Assembly (NCBI GenBank): GCA_964035575.1
Contig: OZ037914.1
Coordinates: forward strand, 816,176 to 880,175
DNA from: Rhynchopus sp. YZ270_cl-10
Taxonomy: Eukaryota > Euglenozoa > Diplonemea > Diplonemida > Diplonemidae
Length of the DNA: 64,000 nt
Direction of reading: 5' to 3'
Positions 49,849 to 59,729 of this stretch are shown here, piece by piece. A program made the translations under genes and the position numbers. Under the pieces are notes generated by a model. It did not search any database. It was not told the origin of the DNA and was given only the letters and a program-made list of their open reading frames with translations. Position 1 is the stretch's first letter, and each line of letters starts with the position of its first letter.

Positions 49849-50885
49849 TTTATTGTAGTTTACCATTGTAGCCTGTAGACGGGACATACTCCGCACACAC
49901 CCTCCTCCTCCTACACTAACGCACAAAACCCTTCTCGCCCTGGAACATACAGTAAACATGATGCGAATTATTTACAGACGAAACCTCCTTTTTTGAGAGA
50001 GAGAGAGAAATCGCTTCCCTTCTCCCAATAGCAAATACGTCCGTAGTTTTCTTTTCTTTTCTTTTCTTTTTTTATTTTACTGTCAAAAATAGCGGAGGGG
50101 GTGAGTGTCTCTGTGATTTTTTTTTTTTTTTTTTTTTTTTACTGGTTTTCTTCCTTGCTTTCGTATTTTTTGTTTTCTTTATCTATGTGGATCCCCCCCA
50201 GTGAACCGTTAGGGACCCCGCTCTGCCGTGGCAGTCGTGGTTAGCGTTGTCATGTTTGTCTGTAGCACACAAGTAAGAAGAGAGACTCTAGGTCTCATTG
50301 GCGTCTGTTTCTCAAAAGTTTGGTTGTTGTTCTACTCTTGTGGGTTGCCGTTAAACGGAAGCGCCTCCCCATTTACCACGAAAATCGGGGGGAACATACA
50401 GGCTGCACAGATCTCCCCCCACTATGTGGCAGTCGAGCCTTGTTACGTGGCTCCCTGGCCTGACTGCGAACTCCGCGCAACCTCACACGAGGTTAACCAC
50501 GGAGTCAAAAGGAAAAAATTTTTTTTAAATTTTTTTTTACAGTTTCTCACCCCAGAATACCAAAAAAATACCCCCGTGTGAATACTTCAAGCGCTGTCGA
50601 GAATAATAAAAAAAAACTCGGGGGGTTTCGATATTGCCCAGAAGCGCTTTATACATTTTTTTCTTCTTTTTTTGTGTACTTAAGAAACACGTCTGATTGT
50701 TCGTAACATTCACTTTGTCTCTTTTGATGTGTGTGTTTTTTTTAAAGGATGGCCAAAATTGGTGGCTTTTTAGGTTTGATTTTTTACCATTTTTTTTTGT
50801 TTTATTTTTTGTTCGGCTTCCATCTTTCAAGCCAGTTTTCCCTCTCCTTTTGTTTCCGTGAAACATCGTTTAAACCTTAGTACAA

Positions 50886-50970
50886 AGGGCTTCGGTCGAC
50901 ATTGAGTACGAGAGCAGCCCACCAAAGGTACTTTTAGGCGATTGTCGACACAAAAAAAAAAAAAAAAATA
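50886..50970 (+). repeat. H-family element
   Basis: GGGCTTCGGTCGACATTGAG then TACTTTTAGGCGATTGTC, GACAC and an A-run. It has the same left and right parts as 39149. Confidence 0.7.
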
Positions 50971-51168
50971 ATCTCAGATATTAGCTGAACAAAACCAGCG
51001 TTGCGACCAATGCAGGCGTAACGGCTTGAATGGTAAAAAAAAGCATGATTTCTCTCAGATCACTTTGTTTCTAGCGCTTTCAAAAAGGGGTTTGTCTGAT
51101 ATACATTGCTTGTCTGACTTCCCGCTTTTATTTGTGCAAGAAAAACGGACACAAAAAGAAAGCTACTT

Positions 51169-51253
51169 TGGCTGAATGGGGGGAAGGTGCAACACAAAGT
51201 GCGCAGAAGTACGCAAGAAAAGTGCGCATCATCACCACTCCTTCAACCACCCC
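51169..51253 (+). repeat. I-family inverted-repeat element
   Basis: TTGGCTGAATGGGGGGAAGG at the left, CACTCCTTCAACCACCCCC at the right, AAAGTGCGCAGAAG inside. It follows an H element as in the other copy, but about 200 nt later. Confidence 0.65.
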
Positions 51254-51487
51254 CTATACTTCGCTAGAGATGACTCTTCCCCCCTGAATCAAAAAAAAAA
51301 AAAAAACACTAATTGCGCTGTTCACTGAAGAACAGCAAAGCCTTCGTTCAGGGAGACTCTGTGTTGTTCATAGTAATTACTTAAAAGCAAATTGCCAACC
51401 CACGAGTAGCAATACCATATTTCAGAGGGCTTTACTGGAAGACCCTGGGCATCATCATCAGAGCGAATGATGGGGGGTTTTTTTTAG

Positions 51488-51522
51488 GTTAATAAGGGAG
51501 GTTGAGGTTCATCTTACAGAAA
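51488..51522 (+). repeat. B-like fragment
   Basis: GGTTAATAAGGGAGGTTGAG then GTTCATCTTACAG; only the tail resembles family B. Confidence 0.35.
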
Positions 51523-52535
51523 ATATAGTGTACTGTCTGAATGGCAGCTAAGATAAACCAAGATGATCAGCAAAAAAAATAAAATAAAAAGGAATAAGCA
51601 AGGCTTCAGCTGATGAAGTGCAAATCCCTTACCCAATATTGGGGTGTAAAGTGATTTTTGAGACACCAAAGGGAGACTTTGCTTACTGCAAAAAAAAAAA
51701 AAAAAAAACGAAAATAAAATTGCATTTGTGACGAAACACAATGTGTTTTTAGCACAGAAGCCCCCTGCTTTCATCATACTGTATCTTTTTTTTACCCCCC
51801 CTTTTTTTCCTTTTTTTTTCTTTTCGTGAAGTTTTGAAGAATTGTATGTATTTTTTTTTGTGGATATCCCCAAAAAAAAAAACACCCGATCCCATCCCCC
51901 CCTCAAAAAAAAAGGCAAAGCAAAGTCGTGATAGTGAAAGACGAATCCTCCCTCCTTCTCCTCATTTTTTCATCTCCATCTTCATCCCTGAATGTTTTGA
52001 AGATCAGCTCTGATTGACTTAAGTGCGATGACAGGGGAAAAAAAAGATGTCGTCCTCTGCAAGCTCGGTTCCTCCCCCACATCCTCAGAACGTCTCGAAG
52101 ACGAATCAAAGCGTTGTCCAATCAATCATCAGTGCACACCCCCTCATGGCATCAACTCATTTCATAAGAACTGCAAACAAATCCAGGAATTTTCGACGAT
52201 CAGCACACCCGCATTTTACTGCATTTTTTGGTGAAATGCTTCGGGGGTTACGTACTCCTTCATCCCTCGAAGCACCCTCGAGGAAAAAAAGGGGGGTTTT
52301 TCATAAAAGCTGCTAAGGGTTCCAACAGACGCTTCTCAAAAAGCGTGGCCTGCTCGCCGATTGTGATCAGCTTCCCAGCGTGATACTGGAGTTCAGTTTT
52401 TGGTGTGTTCGCGGGGATGGCGGTGATCACGACTACTCCTGCCCTTCCAAGGCGGCTCCCTGCTGCACCATCTGCCACCTCTTTCATCACACCCGGGGCC
52501 TCGACTCCCCCCTCCCCGGCTATGTACAGACCCTT

Positions 52536-52650
52536 TCCCCCAAGCGGGTCCTTAGGGCGATTGTCGAGACAAAAACCACAGCCACAGTGGAGCTTGCACA
52601 AACTGTGGCAACACAACCGAGGCAACTACACTACTACAAACAATTTATCA
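52536..52650 (+). repeat. H right half followed by an A-type (subfamily II) repeat
   Basis: TTAGGGCGATTGTCGAGACA, then AGTGGAGCTTGCACAAACTG, TGGCAACACAACCGAGGC, AACTACACTACTACAAAC, ATTTATC and an A-run. The second part matches 54369 and, reversed, 8700. Confidence 0.7.
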
Positions 52651-52778
52651 AAAAAAAATTATAACAGCACTGAAGAGAGACACCCTGCTTCAAACCTCGA
52701 ATCTTAATACTACAACCACTCTACCATATTATCACATTTCAGCTCAACCCCATTTTTTTAAACCTATCCACAACCAAA

Positions 52779-53597
52779 ATGGGATCTTCTATGCTGTTTG
52801 TGTTGATGACTCTCTTTATTTCTGCCTCTGCTGTTACACCTACCACATGCTCTTTGAGTGACGACTGCAGGACGTACACCGATACCACCGCGACCTGTGT
52901 AGGAGGCCTGTGTGAATGTACTGCCCCCGACACCACGGATCTCTGCAGTGCGAACACCACCGATACGGTTGCCACAGGGGTCACCTTTGTGCTTATCTTC
53001 AACTTTGAGTGCGATCGGTTCTTTACTTCTTCGACTCTTGAGAACAAAATCCGTGTTGCAATTGAGCTGACCATTTCGAAGTATGAGATTACCCTTGAAG
53101 TCACCTTCTCCTGCGGTTCAATGAACGTTCTTATTACAGGGGATGTGCCGGTTTCTAGCGTGGCAACGATCAGTGCGGATGTGACTGCGAACGTTGAAGC
53201 CGCGGTGGTCGACACTGAAATGCAAAACACGCTTCTCACCAGCGGGGTCACAACAGACTCGGGGAGTTCTGCGGCGAAGTGCTCTGTGACGTCGCCGGCT
53301 GCGACAGCTTCCTATGTCAGTTCTTCGGATTCGTGCACGGTGACAAGCTGTGTGTCTGGCTACGAGCTCCAGACGAACGCACCTGACTACATCGCAACCT
53401 GTGTCGAGGTGGAGGTGACCAGCGACGATGATGACGACCTCTCAGACGGTACAATTGCCGCCATCGTGCTTGGATCCGTCGCGGTCTGTGTCCTCATCGC
53501 TGCAGCAGCATACATCGCCTTTGCAAAGAAACCGCAACCCACAGAAGAAGCTGCTGAATCCATTAAGAACGAGCCCTTCGAGGATGTCGTCGTCTAA
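52779..53597 (+). CDS. Surface-protein family member 1 (type I membrane protein)
   Basis: Single exon, 272 residues, starting in ACCAAAATGGG with TTTCAG 36 nt before. A signal peptide (about 1-18) is followed by a cysteine-containing segment (CSLSDDCRTYTDTTATCVGG and LCECTAPDTTDLC). Next is an alpha/beta-looking domain with FNFECDRFF, EVTFSCGSMNVLITGDVP and an amphipathic helix, then a SCTVTSCVSGYELQTN motif. An acidic stretch DDDDDLSDG leads into one membrane span (AAIVLGSVAVCVLIAAAAYI) and a short tail ending NEPFEDVVV. It is the most diverged of four paralogues here. Eight ectodomain cysteines are shared by all. No named family recognised; the CGSV-type strand recalls SEA-like domains, which is a guess. 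Role: cell-surface protein. Confidence 0.8.
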   Translation: MGSSMLFVLMTLFISASAVTPTTCSLSDDCRTYTDTTATCVGGLCECTAPDTTDLCSANTTDTVATGVTFVLIFNFECDRFFTSSTLENKIRVAIELTISKYEITLEVTFSCGSMNVLITGDVPVSSVATISADVTANVEAAVVDTEMQNTLLTSGVTTDSGSSAAKCSVTSPAATASYVSSSDSCTVTSCVSGYELQTNAPDYIATCVEVEVTSDDDDDLSDGTIAAIVLGSVAVCVLIAAAAYIAFAKKPQPTEEAAESIKNEPFEDVVV

Positions 53598-54368
53598 AAA
53601 AAAAAACGTTTAAGTTTTCGGTTTCCCCCTCAAAATTTCACAGTAAAAAAAGAGGGGGGGAACGTTGGGGATAACGGAAACGTGATCGATTGTTAAATTG
53701 TTAATGTTGAATTAATTTTTTTTAAAGCGAACATTTTTGTTTCCTCTAGTGTTTTTTTTTTTTTCCTCCACTCCCCAGCAATTGCGATTTCATTTTGATT
53801 TATGTTGTCTATAACCAAAAAAAATATTTGCTTTTTAAACAAATATTGTGGAGCCATGCGTGAATTTCTGTCACCCTGTCAAAAATCTTTTTTGCATTCC
53901 CAACACACGTTTCCCTGGAAACAGAAGTTGGGTTGCAATTCAGAGGGTATACAGAAAAGGAAGTAGCGTTATAAAGAAAAAAGCTGTGTTACGACTCTGT
54001 TTTCGTTTTTGTACAGAGAGTGATTTGTTACGAAAGGGGGGAGCTGCAAGAAATGCTGATTTTGTTGTAGTGCACCTAAGCCACATTCACCTAACCATGT
54101 CTGCGGTGTTTTGTGCAATAACAAATAAGGTGTGTTCTTGTTTTTTGTCTTTACCTCCCTATGCCAGGATATTCCTGTCTAAATTCAACCAAAACAAAAT
54201 GTTTTGTCTTTACCTCTACCATCGCAGCCAGGGAAACAAAAGAAAAAAGGCGAAAAGTGCCACAAAAGTGAACCTGTAAAGTGAAAAAGATGTTGCTGTA
54301 GTGGCAGTGTCTCTAACCCTATCATCAGTTTAAAGAACAAAACAAAAACAAAAACAAAAACAAAAAAA

Positions 54369-54432
54369 AGTGGAGATTTGCACAAACTGTGGCAACACAA
54401 CCGAGGCAAACTACACTCAATCCAAATAAAAA
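54369..54432 (+). repeat. A-type (subfamily II) repeat
   Basis: AGTGGAGATTTGCACAAACT, GTGGCAACACAACCGAGGC, AAACTACACTCAATCC and A-rich sequence. Nearly identical to 52582 over 40 nt. Confidence 0.7.
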
Positions 54433-54645
54433 TTGCGTGGAGTTCACACGAGAAAAAAGCGTTGTGTCTACACGTCATCAATTTTTCAAAAAAAAAAAAA
54501 AAACAAAAATGACAAAACGAACCATAGCAGTATCAATAGCCAACAACTCAAACAGTATACCAGTATCCAGACAAATAAAAAAAATATGAGCTTCCCTTCC
54601 TTGCGGTAGCTCTTTTCTCTCTCTTTCTCTCCCATTTTTTTTTTA

Positions 54646-54840
54646 AAGGTGGCCTCTGAGTTCATCTTACAAATAACCACCTGCTTTTGCCTTGAAAATT
54701 TAGTGGTGTTTGGAGTTTAGTGGTGTTCAAAATACCACCAAACACTATCAAAAATTTTTTTTTCAAAACCATGTGGTGTATGTTTCTCTTTAAAAAGTGA
54801 CTTTAAAAAAAGGTTGTTCGAGAGTATCTTATCAACCCAT
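54646..54840 (+). repeat. Two B-like fragments around a TAGTGGTGTTTGG hairpin
   Basis: AAGGTGGCCTCTGAGTTCAT with CTTACAAATAACC (54646-54678), and AAGTGACTTTAAAAAAAGG with TTCGAGAGTATCTTATCAAC (54793-54838). Between them TAGTGGTGTTTGG and CCAAACACTA can pair. Confidence 0.4.
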
Positions 54841-55179
54841 ATTTAATTAGCACGTGCCTGCGCCGCAGAGGTGTCTGCATGTTATCAAATTCACTTTTTT
54901 TTCTTTTTCTCTTTTCTTTTTACAATTATATTTCTATTGGAATGTTAGGACATAAAAAGACAGTGTCAATTATGCATTGTTTTATTTATTCAAAAAATGC
55001 CCCTCTTTTTCTTTTTTTTTTTGTTGGGTGTCGCTCTTTGGAGCGTTTTTTTTTTTGCATCTTCAACGGACATTTTTCTTTCTTTGTGTGTGCATTTTTT
55101 TTTTTTCAACTTTTTTATAGATGATTTTGCCACCTCTGGTCGGATGGCATTCGTCTTTCAACCCCATTACCCCTACTGG

Positions 55180-55303
55180 TGTCAGTATTGTGATGGGAGC
55201 CCATTTGGAATACGCAAAATACAGCAAAATACATCACAATACGTGTATTTTGATGTATTTTGTGTATTCCAATGGGTTCCCATCACAATACTGCCACCAT
55301 TAC
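55180..55303. mobile_element. Palindromic MITE, family E, second copy
   Basis: GTCAGTATTGTGATGGGAGC on the left and its reverse near TCCCATCACAATACTGCCAC on the right, with AATACGCAAAATACA-type inner arms. The centre is 10-15 nt longer than in the copy at 9991. Confidence 0.85.
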
Positions 55304-55454
55304 ATTATCCCCCCCTCAATAATCTTTCAAATCACTTTGTTGTGTGCACACGAGATATACCATACGGTCATCTAGACTAGGGATGACGTTCCTCTTTCGG
55401 TGCCTTTTTTCTCTCCATATTTTTGCATACACAACCAAAGAAGAACAAAAAAGG

Positions 55455-55665
55455 GGGACAACAGTATTGGTACCATTTGGCAAGCAATGGTATTGCAATG
55501 ATGATATAATGTACGCCACCCTCTCCCTTTTTTTGCCAGTTGTGTGCACGTTTAGGATACTTCATTTTTTAGCCCCGCCAACTCCATTTTTCTTGGAGCT
55601 TCCAGGACCGTGAAATGCTCCGTTCCATAAAAAGGAATGGGAAAAAAAAAGTTTTCGTAAAAAAA
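55455..55665 (+). repeat. Direct repeat K, copy 1
   Basis: Shares CAATGGTATTGCAATGATGA, TTGCCAGTTGTGTGCACGTT, TTGGAGCTTCCAGGACCGTG and AAAAAGGAATGGGAAAAA with copy 2 at 56033-56245, in the same order. Confidence 0.8.
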
Positions 55666-56032
55666 AAAAAAAAAAAAAAAAACGATACGAACAGAGACGA
55701 TGCTGATGGACAGACTCCATCTTTTCTTTGAAAAGCATTTATCTGGCATAATCTTCTCCATTCATGCATGCAATGGGATATTTGTACCCAACCTCGTGAA
55801 CAATTTAAAATAAAATGCAATTGTGGGCCCTCAAGGGCGGTTCACGCAACTTTCATTTTGTTATTTTGTATTTAAACCTTCTTTTTTTTCTTTTCTTGAT
55901 CAAATGTGTCAGAAAGCTAATGTTTTCAGTTACGTCTTTGCGCGATGTTGCGAGGATGATTTCCCCTCTTCGGGCCTGCGCTCGTTGGTGTGTATTCGTG
56001 GGTGCGTACTGCACTTTCAAAAAATAATAATG

Positions 56033-56245
56033 GGGGCAACAATATCGGAGTGTACCATTGGTAAGCAATGGTATTTCAATGATGATACAAGGTGAGTGAC
56101 GACACCTCCCCCCTTTTTTTTTTGCCAGTTGTGTGCACGTTTAGGAAGGCACCCTCCTCTTTTTTTTTTTCTTGGAGCTTCCAGGACCGTGCATGATCCG
56201 TTCCATTAAAAAGGAATGGGAAAAAAAGTTTTCAAAAAAAAGGTT
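56033..56245 (+). repeat. Direct repeat K, copy 2
   Basis: CAATGGTATTTCAATGATGA, TTGCCAGTTGTGTGCACGTT, TTGGAGCTTCCAGGACCGTG and AAAAAGGAATGGGAAAAA, about 580 nt after copy 1. Confidence 0.8.
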
Positions 56246-56256
56246 TTTTTTTAAAT

Positions 56257-56305
56257 ACGTGGCTCATCACAAAGAGGCTTGGCTCATCCTATAAGACTCT
56301 TTTAG
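56257..56305 (+). repeat. B-like hairpin element
   Basis: ACGTGGCTCATCACAAAGAG then GCTTGGCTCATCCTATAAG and a T-rich end. Confidence 0.5.
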
Positions 56306-56427
56306 ATAAATTATCTCCAACCCAGGTGAACAGTTTTTTTGGTTTGCTTTAAGATGGTTCCGGCAAATATTGGTTCAGCCTTGTTGAGTCAATGCCTTTT
56401 CCATTTATGTTTATTATTATTATTTTT

Positions 56428-56480
56428 AGATGTGTATTGTGCCCGAGAGGCATTACCTAATTCATCTTTCCACATTTTTC
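56428..56480 (+). repeat. C-family hairpin element
   Basis: AGATGTGTATTGTGCCCGAG then AGGCATTACCTAATTCATC and TTTCCAC. Confidence 0.6.
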
Positions 56481-56489
56481 TATTTTTTT

Positions 56490-56540
56490 TCATCTGAGGC
56501 GTTTGCACCCTTTCAACCTCTCTGTGTTTTTTTTTTTTTT
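56490..56540 (+). repeat. G-family T-tailed element
   Basis: CATCTGAGGCGTTTGCACCC then TTTCAACCTCTCTG and a T-run. Confidence 0.65.
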
Positions 56541-57992
56541 TTTGTCAAAATCAAAAGTAAAAAAAAAATCTACTTTGTGGTGTATTGACTCAATTTTTAG
56601 CAAACCAAACCAAGATACCTCCTCACACTCGGTTCCGAAGTGTTTTAGCTTTGTGAAAAGTAACATAACAGAGTTTACATGGTGTTTTACATGGTTGTAC
56701 ACCTCCTGATTTTACCAGAAGTTTAGTGGAGTTTGGAGGGGTTTAAATGATAATGTAAAAAGACTGCCATTCCTCAGTCCGGAAGTAGCACCTCATCCGG
56801 TTCCCTGACGTAAAAGAGTTGTAGAGGTTACGAGATTCAATGGAAAAAAATACCACTATCTATCTCCACCAAATTTCAGGAAAAATCAGGTAGTGTGCAT
56901 CATATGCCACACCAGGCAGCCTTCCAACCTTAAACCAGTTATGTAATTCTTCTTCATTGACTTCACCGCCGTGTGTTACGAGCAGCTCTCCTCTCCGAAC
57001 TTTTTATGTAGAAAATAGTCCGTCTTCCACGGAACATTTCCCAAAAAAAAAAAAAAAAAAAAAAAAAATCTTTTTTCTTTTTTGTAACGACTGCAGAGGG
57101 CTTCGGTAATATAGATAATTTACTGCAGCTTCCTGAGTGCGCTTGGATTTGCCAATAGTAACTAGATCCCCCCTGTTGTCATTTTTTTTTTTTTGCCCTG
57201 TTACTACCCTTGTTAACAGGAGGGGGTCTAGTTGCATTCTGAGCACAGCTAGGTGGTCGTGTAGGTACCCTGAAGGGATGTCTTTCGTCTTACAACTTCT
57301 GCCTTTCTCCCCCAATGATCTCTTCCTCGCAAGAATTGCGGGGGGGGGGAAAAAAAACGGAAGTTGGGTTAAAAAATAGTATGTCGGGGAAACCAGGGTC
57401 GGCTGTTCGTGTCATATTCCCCCTTTTTTGTACAAATTGCGTTTCAAAAACTGTTACCAGACGCGTTCTGAGGCTTTCCTCAATAGGTGCATGAATGTGC
57501 CGTGTCAAGGTAATATAGTTACTTTTTATTGAAAATGCAAATTAAAAAAAAGGGCACAAAAAGGCAATAGCAGTCGTGGCTGTCTGTCATAATTTGTCAA
57601 TGGTTTCCCCTCAGAATGAATGTGACTGCCAAACTCAAAATGCAGCATATCACCCAAATCTGTTCGCTTGGATTGTGCAGTTGACAAAAAGCAAGTTGCG
57701 TGTCACGCACAGCGAGCCTTCGCTTAGTACATGCCTTTGTGTGCACTTTGTGGTTTTAGAGTGTCAGCGATGCTGGGGCATAACCCTGGCGTGGTCGAGG
57801 TATTGCAAGTGCTGCAGGTGCGTCGTGTGCGCAATGTTTCCTAAAAGAAAGGGACGCAGGTAAAAAAGAACGCATGTCTTATTTAGTTGTCTTCTTGCTC
57901 AGGCAGGAGGCGAGAGGTTCCCACACCCCTCGTACACTCAGAAAACACATCGCAGGTATCTAACAGTTTCAACACTTTTCTTACACAACACA

Positions 57993-58796
57993 ATGTCGAC
58001 CACCTCGATGTTCGTTCTCCTCAGCATGTTCGTGGCTGCGTCTGCCCAGATCTCGCTGACCACCTGCTCACGTGACGTTGACTGCCGCACCTACGACGAC
58101 ACCGCCGCAACCTGCTCGTCCAACACCTGCTCGTGCACTGCTCCCGACACCACTGACTTCTGCAGTGGAAACTCCACCGGCACCACTGGTGTGTCGTACG
58201 TGTTCTCCTTCAACTTTGAGTGTGATAAGTTCTTCTCGTCTGACTCGCTGATCAGCACACTGCGTCTGTCCATTGAGCAGACTGTGTCCCTTGGAGAGAT
58301 CACCTACGACATCACTTTCTCGTGTGGATCTGTGGAGCTTGTTGTGACCGGAGACTTCCCTGTGGCAAGCGTTGCCACCATTGGTGCGGAGCTCCAGACC
58401 AGCGTGGAGACTGCCATTGTGGACACCGAGCTGGAGAACACGCTGACCGCAAGCGGTGCGAGTGTGGACGCAGGTACGACCACCACGTGCTCTGTGACGT
58501 CGCCGTCTGCCACAGCTGTGTACGTTGCTGCCACAAACACGTGCACTGTGACCACCTGTGTGTCTGGTTACGAGCTCCAGACGAACGCACCTGACTACGT
58601 CGCCACCTGTGTGGAGGTGGAGGTGGACAGCGACGACGACCTGTCGGACGGTGCCATTGCAGCGATTGTGATGGGTTCGGTTGGTGTCTGTGCGCTGATT
58701 GTGGCTGCAGTGTTCATTGTGGTGTCGAAGAAGCCTGCTGGCGAGCAGAAGGAGACGGAGACGGTCGCAAACGAGCCGTTCGATGTGGAAGTCTGA
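57993..58796 (+). CDS. Surface-protein family member 2 (type I membrane protein)
   Basis: Single exon, 267 residues, starting in AACACAATGTCG with AACAG 27 nt before. Signal peptide STTSMFVLLSMFVAASAQ, then TTCSRDVDCRTYDDTAATCS and CSCTAPDTTDFCSGNST. The alpha/beta domain follows (FSFNFECDKFF, YDITFSCGSVELVVTGDFP). The CTVTTCVSGYELQTNAPDYV motif, an acidic juxtamembrane stretch, one membrane span (IAAIVMGSVGVCALIVAAVF) and a tail ending NEPFDVEV complete it. About 75 percent identical by eye to members 3 and 4 and less to member 1. Codon use is biased to GTG, TCC/TCG, ACC and AAG, suggesting strong expression. A C element starts 84 nt after the stop codon. Confidence 0.82.
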   Translation: MSTTSMFVLLSMFVAASAQISLTTCSRDVDCRTYDDTAATCSSNTCSCTAPDTTDFCSGNSTGTTGVSYVFSFNFECDKFFSSDSLISTLRLSIEQTVSLGEITYDITFSCGSVELVVTGDFPVASVATIGAELQTSVETAIVDTELENTLTASGASVDAGTTTTCSVTSPSATAVYVAATNTCTVTTCVSGYELQTNAPDYVATCVEVEVDSDDDLSDGAIAAIVMGSVGVCALIVAAVFIVVSKKPAGEQKETETVANEPFDVEV

Positions 58797-58879
58797 GTTG
58801 TTTGACGAACTAATGCTGGTTTTTTTCCAAATCATTCAGTACCTTTGTGCGTGCCCTCTGTGTTTGTTTTTCTTTTCAA

Positions 58880-58930
58880 AGATGTGTGCGAGAGGCACAT
58901 TCATCTTTCAAGTTTGTCTTTTTCTTCTCA
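58880..58930 (+). repeat. C-family hairpin element (consensus copy)
   Basis: GATGTGTGC-GAGAG-GCACATTCATC then TTTCAAGTTTGTC and T-rich sequence. Stem ATGTGTGC/GCACAT. Confidence 0.85.
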
Positions 58931-59236
58931 TAACGTGCATTGCCTTGTCCTGATGAAGTGGGCCACCTTCATACGTGTGTCTCACCTTCACCATGCGAAG
59001 CAATTCACTTTCCCATCCCGACACTCTGTATTGCACTTTTAGTGTGCACACAGACCCCCCTTTCTGTTCACCATACTGCTTGCGGTCGGTGTGCTAACAT
59101 CCCCATCCTTCACTTACACGTACGTGGACATGCTTCTGGCCGATGTGACGTTGGTGGCCTGAAGTATGTCTGTGTTTGTCAATTTACACCACACCCTTTT
59201 TTTATTGAAATGGGTGTCCTTAATGTCTTTGGTCAA

Positions 59237-59275
59237 TGATGTGTGTGCCTGTGAAGTGCACTTATCAGTCTGTCC
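59237..59275 (+). repeat. C-family hairpin element (diverged)
   Basis: ATGATGTGTGTGCCTGTGAA then GTGCACTTATCAG. Confidence 0.45.
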
Positions 59276-59289
59276 AAACTTTCGTTCAT

Positions 59290-59335
59290 TGTGACCAAGC
59301 AAGAGGCTTAGCCACACTTACCAACCTTTTTCCAC
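59290..59335 (+). repeat. B-family hairpin element
   Basis: TGTGACCAAGC-AAGAG-GCTTAGCCACAC then TTACCAACC and T-run. The outer pairing GTG/CAC replaces the usual GGTGA/TCATC. Confidence 0.65.
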
Positions 59336-59729
59336 TCTGTTTATTGCTCTTTTTACAAAATACGTTACACCTGACACCACATGGCCGAAGGTGTCGACCG
59401 AAGTCCATTGCTGTGGCGTCCTAACATGCCTGTGTTGTGGGTTTGGTTCACATGCCATGCTGTTGTCGGTTTTTGTGTGGATTGTCACTTCCTGTCTTGC
59501 AGGAGTATTTTTCTGTGGTAATTACTGTTCTGTATTTTCTTTGTGTTTGTGCCTCCTGAGAGGGAGGCCGGATGAGTGTGCACGTGTTGAGCGTTGTCAA
59601 GCGTGTTCAAAAGATTGCTTTGTTTCCATTTGTTTTTCCTCTCCTTCGCTGTTCACACCCCACACCCAACGAGCACCACCCACAACAGATATTTCATACT
59701 TGTTTCGTTTTTCAACAACACACAGCACA

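Larger units (their letters stand above)
47098..52778. other. 5.7-kb spacer dense in short repeats, no gene seen
   Basis: Holds C elements (47465, 47944, 48875), B elements (47535, 47990, 48196, 48995, 49536, 51488), D (48047), A (48450, 48690), G (49381), a perfect foldback (49469-49535), J (49785), H (50886) and I (51169) elements and an A-II element (52582). GAGAGG-type fragments also occur near 49150, 49228 and 49284. Frames at 50228-50581 (+) and 52260-52625 (-) have mixed composition but are not recognised. Confidence 0.7.
53598..57992. other. 4.4-kb spacer with repeats, no gene seen
   Basis: Contains an A-II element (54369), B-like elements (54646, 54793, 56257), an imperfect hairpin around TAGTGGTGTTTGG/CCAAACACTA (54710-54765), a family E MITE (55180), a pair of direct repeats (55455 and 56033), a C element (56428) and a G element (56490). 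The frame at 57576-57863 is not recognised. Confidence 0.65.
58797..59729. other. Spacer with C and B elements
   Basis: Contains C elements (58880, 59237) and a B element (59290), then sequence that joins the duplicated unit at about 59647. No gene seen, although an open frame runs into the next gene without its own start signal. Confidence 0.65.

Noticed and set aside
50228-50581. Plus-strand frame in the 5.7-kb spacer
   Set aside because: Mixed composition, no domain, ends in an A/T-run; not enough to call a gene.
57576-57863. Short frame before surface gene 2
   Set aside because: No leader signal, no domain and no paralogue; probably chance.
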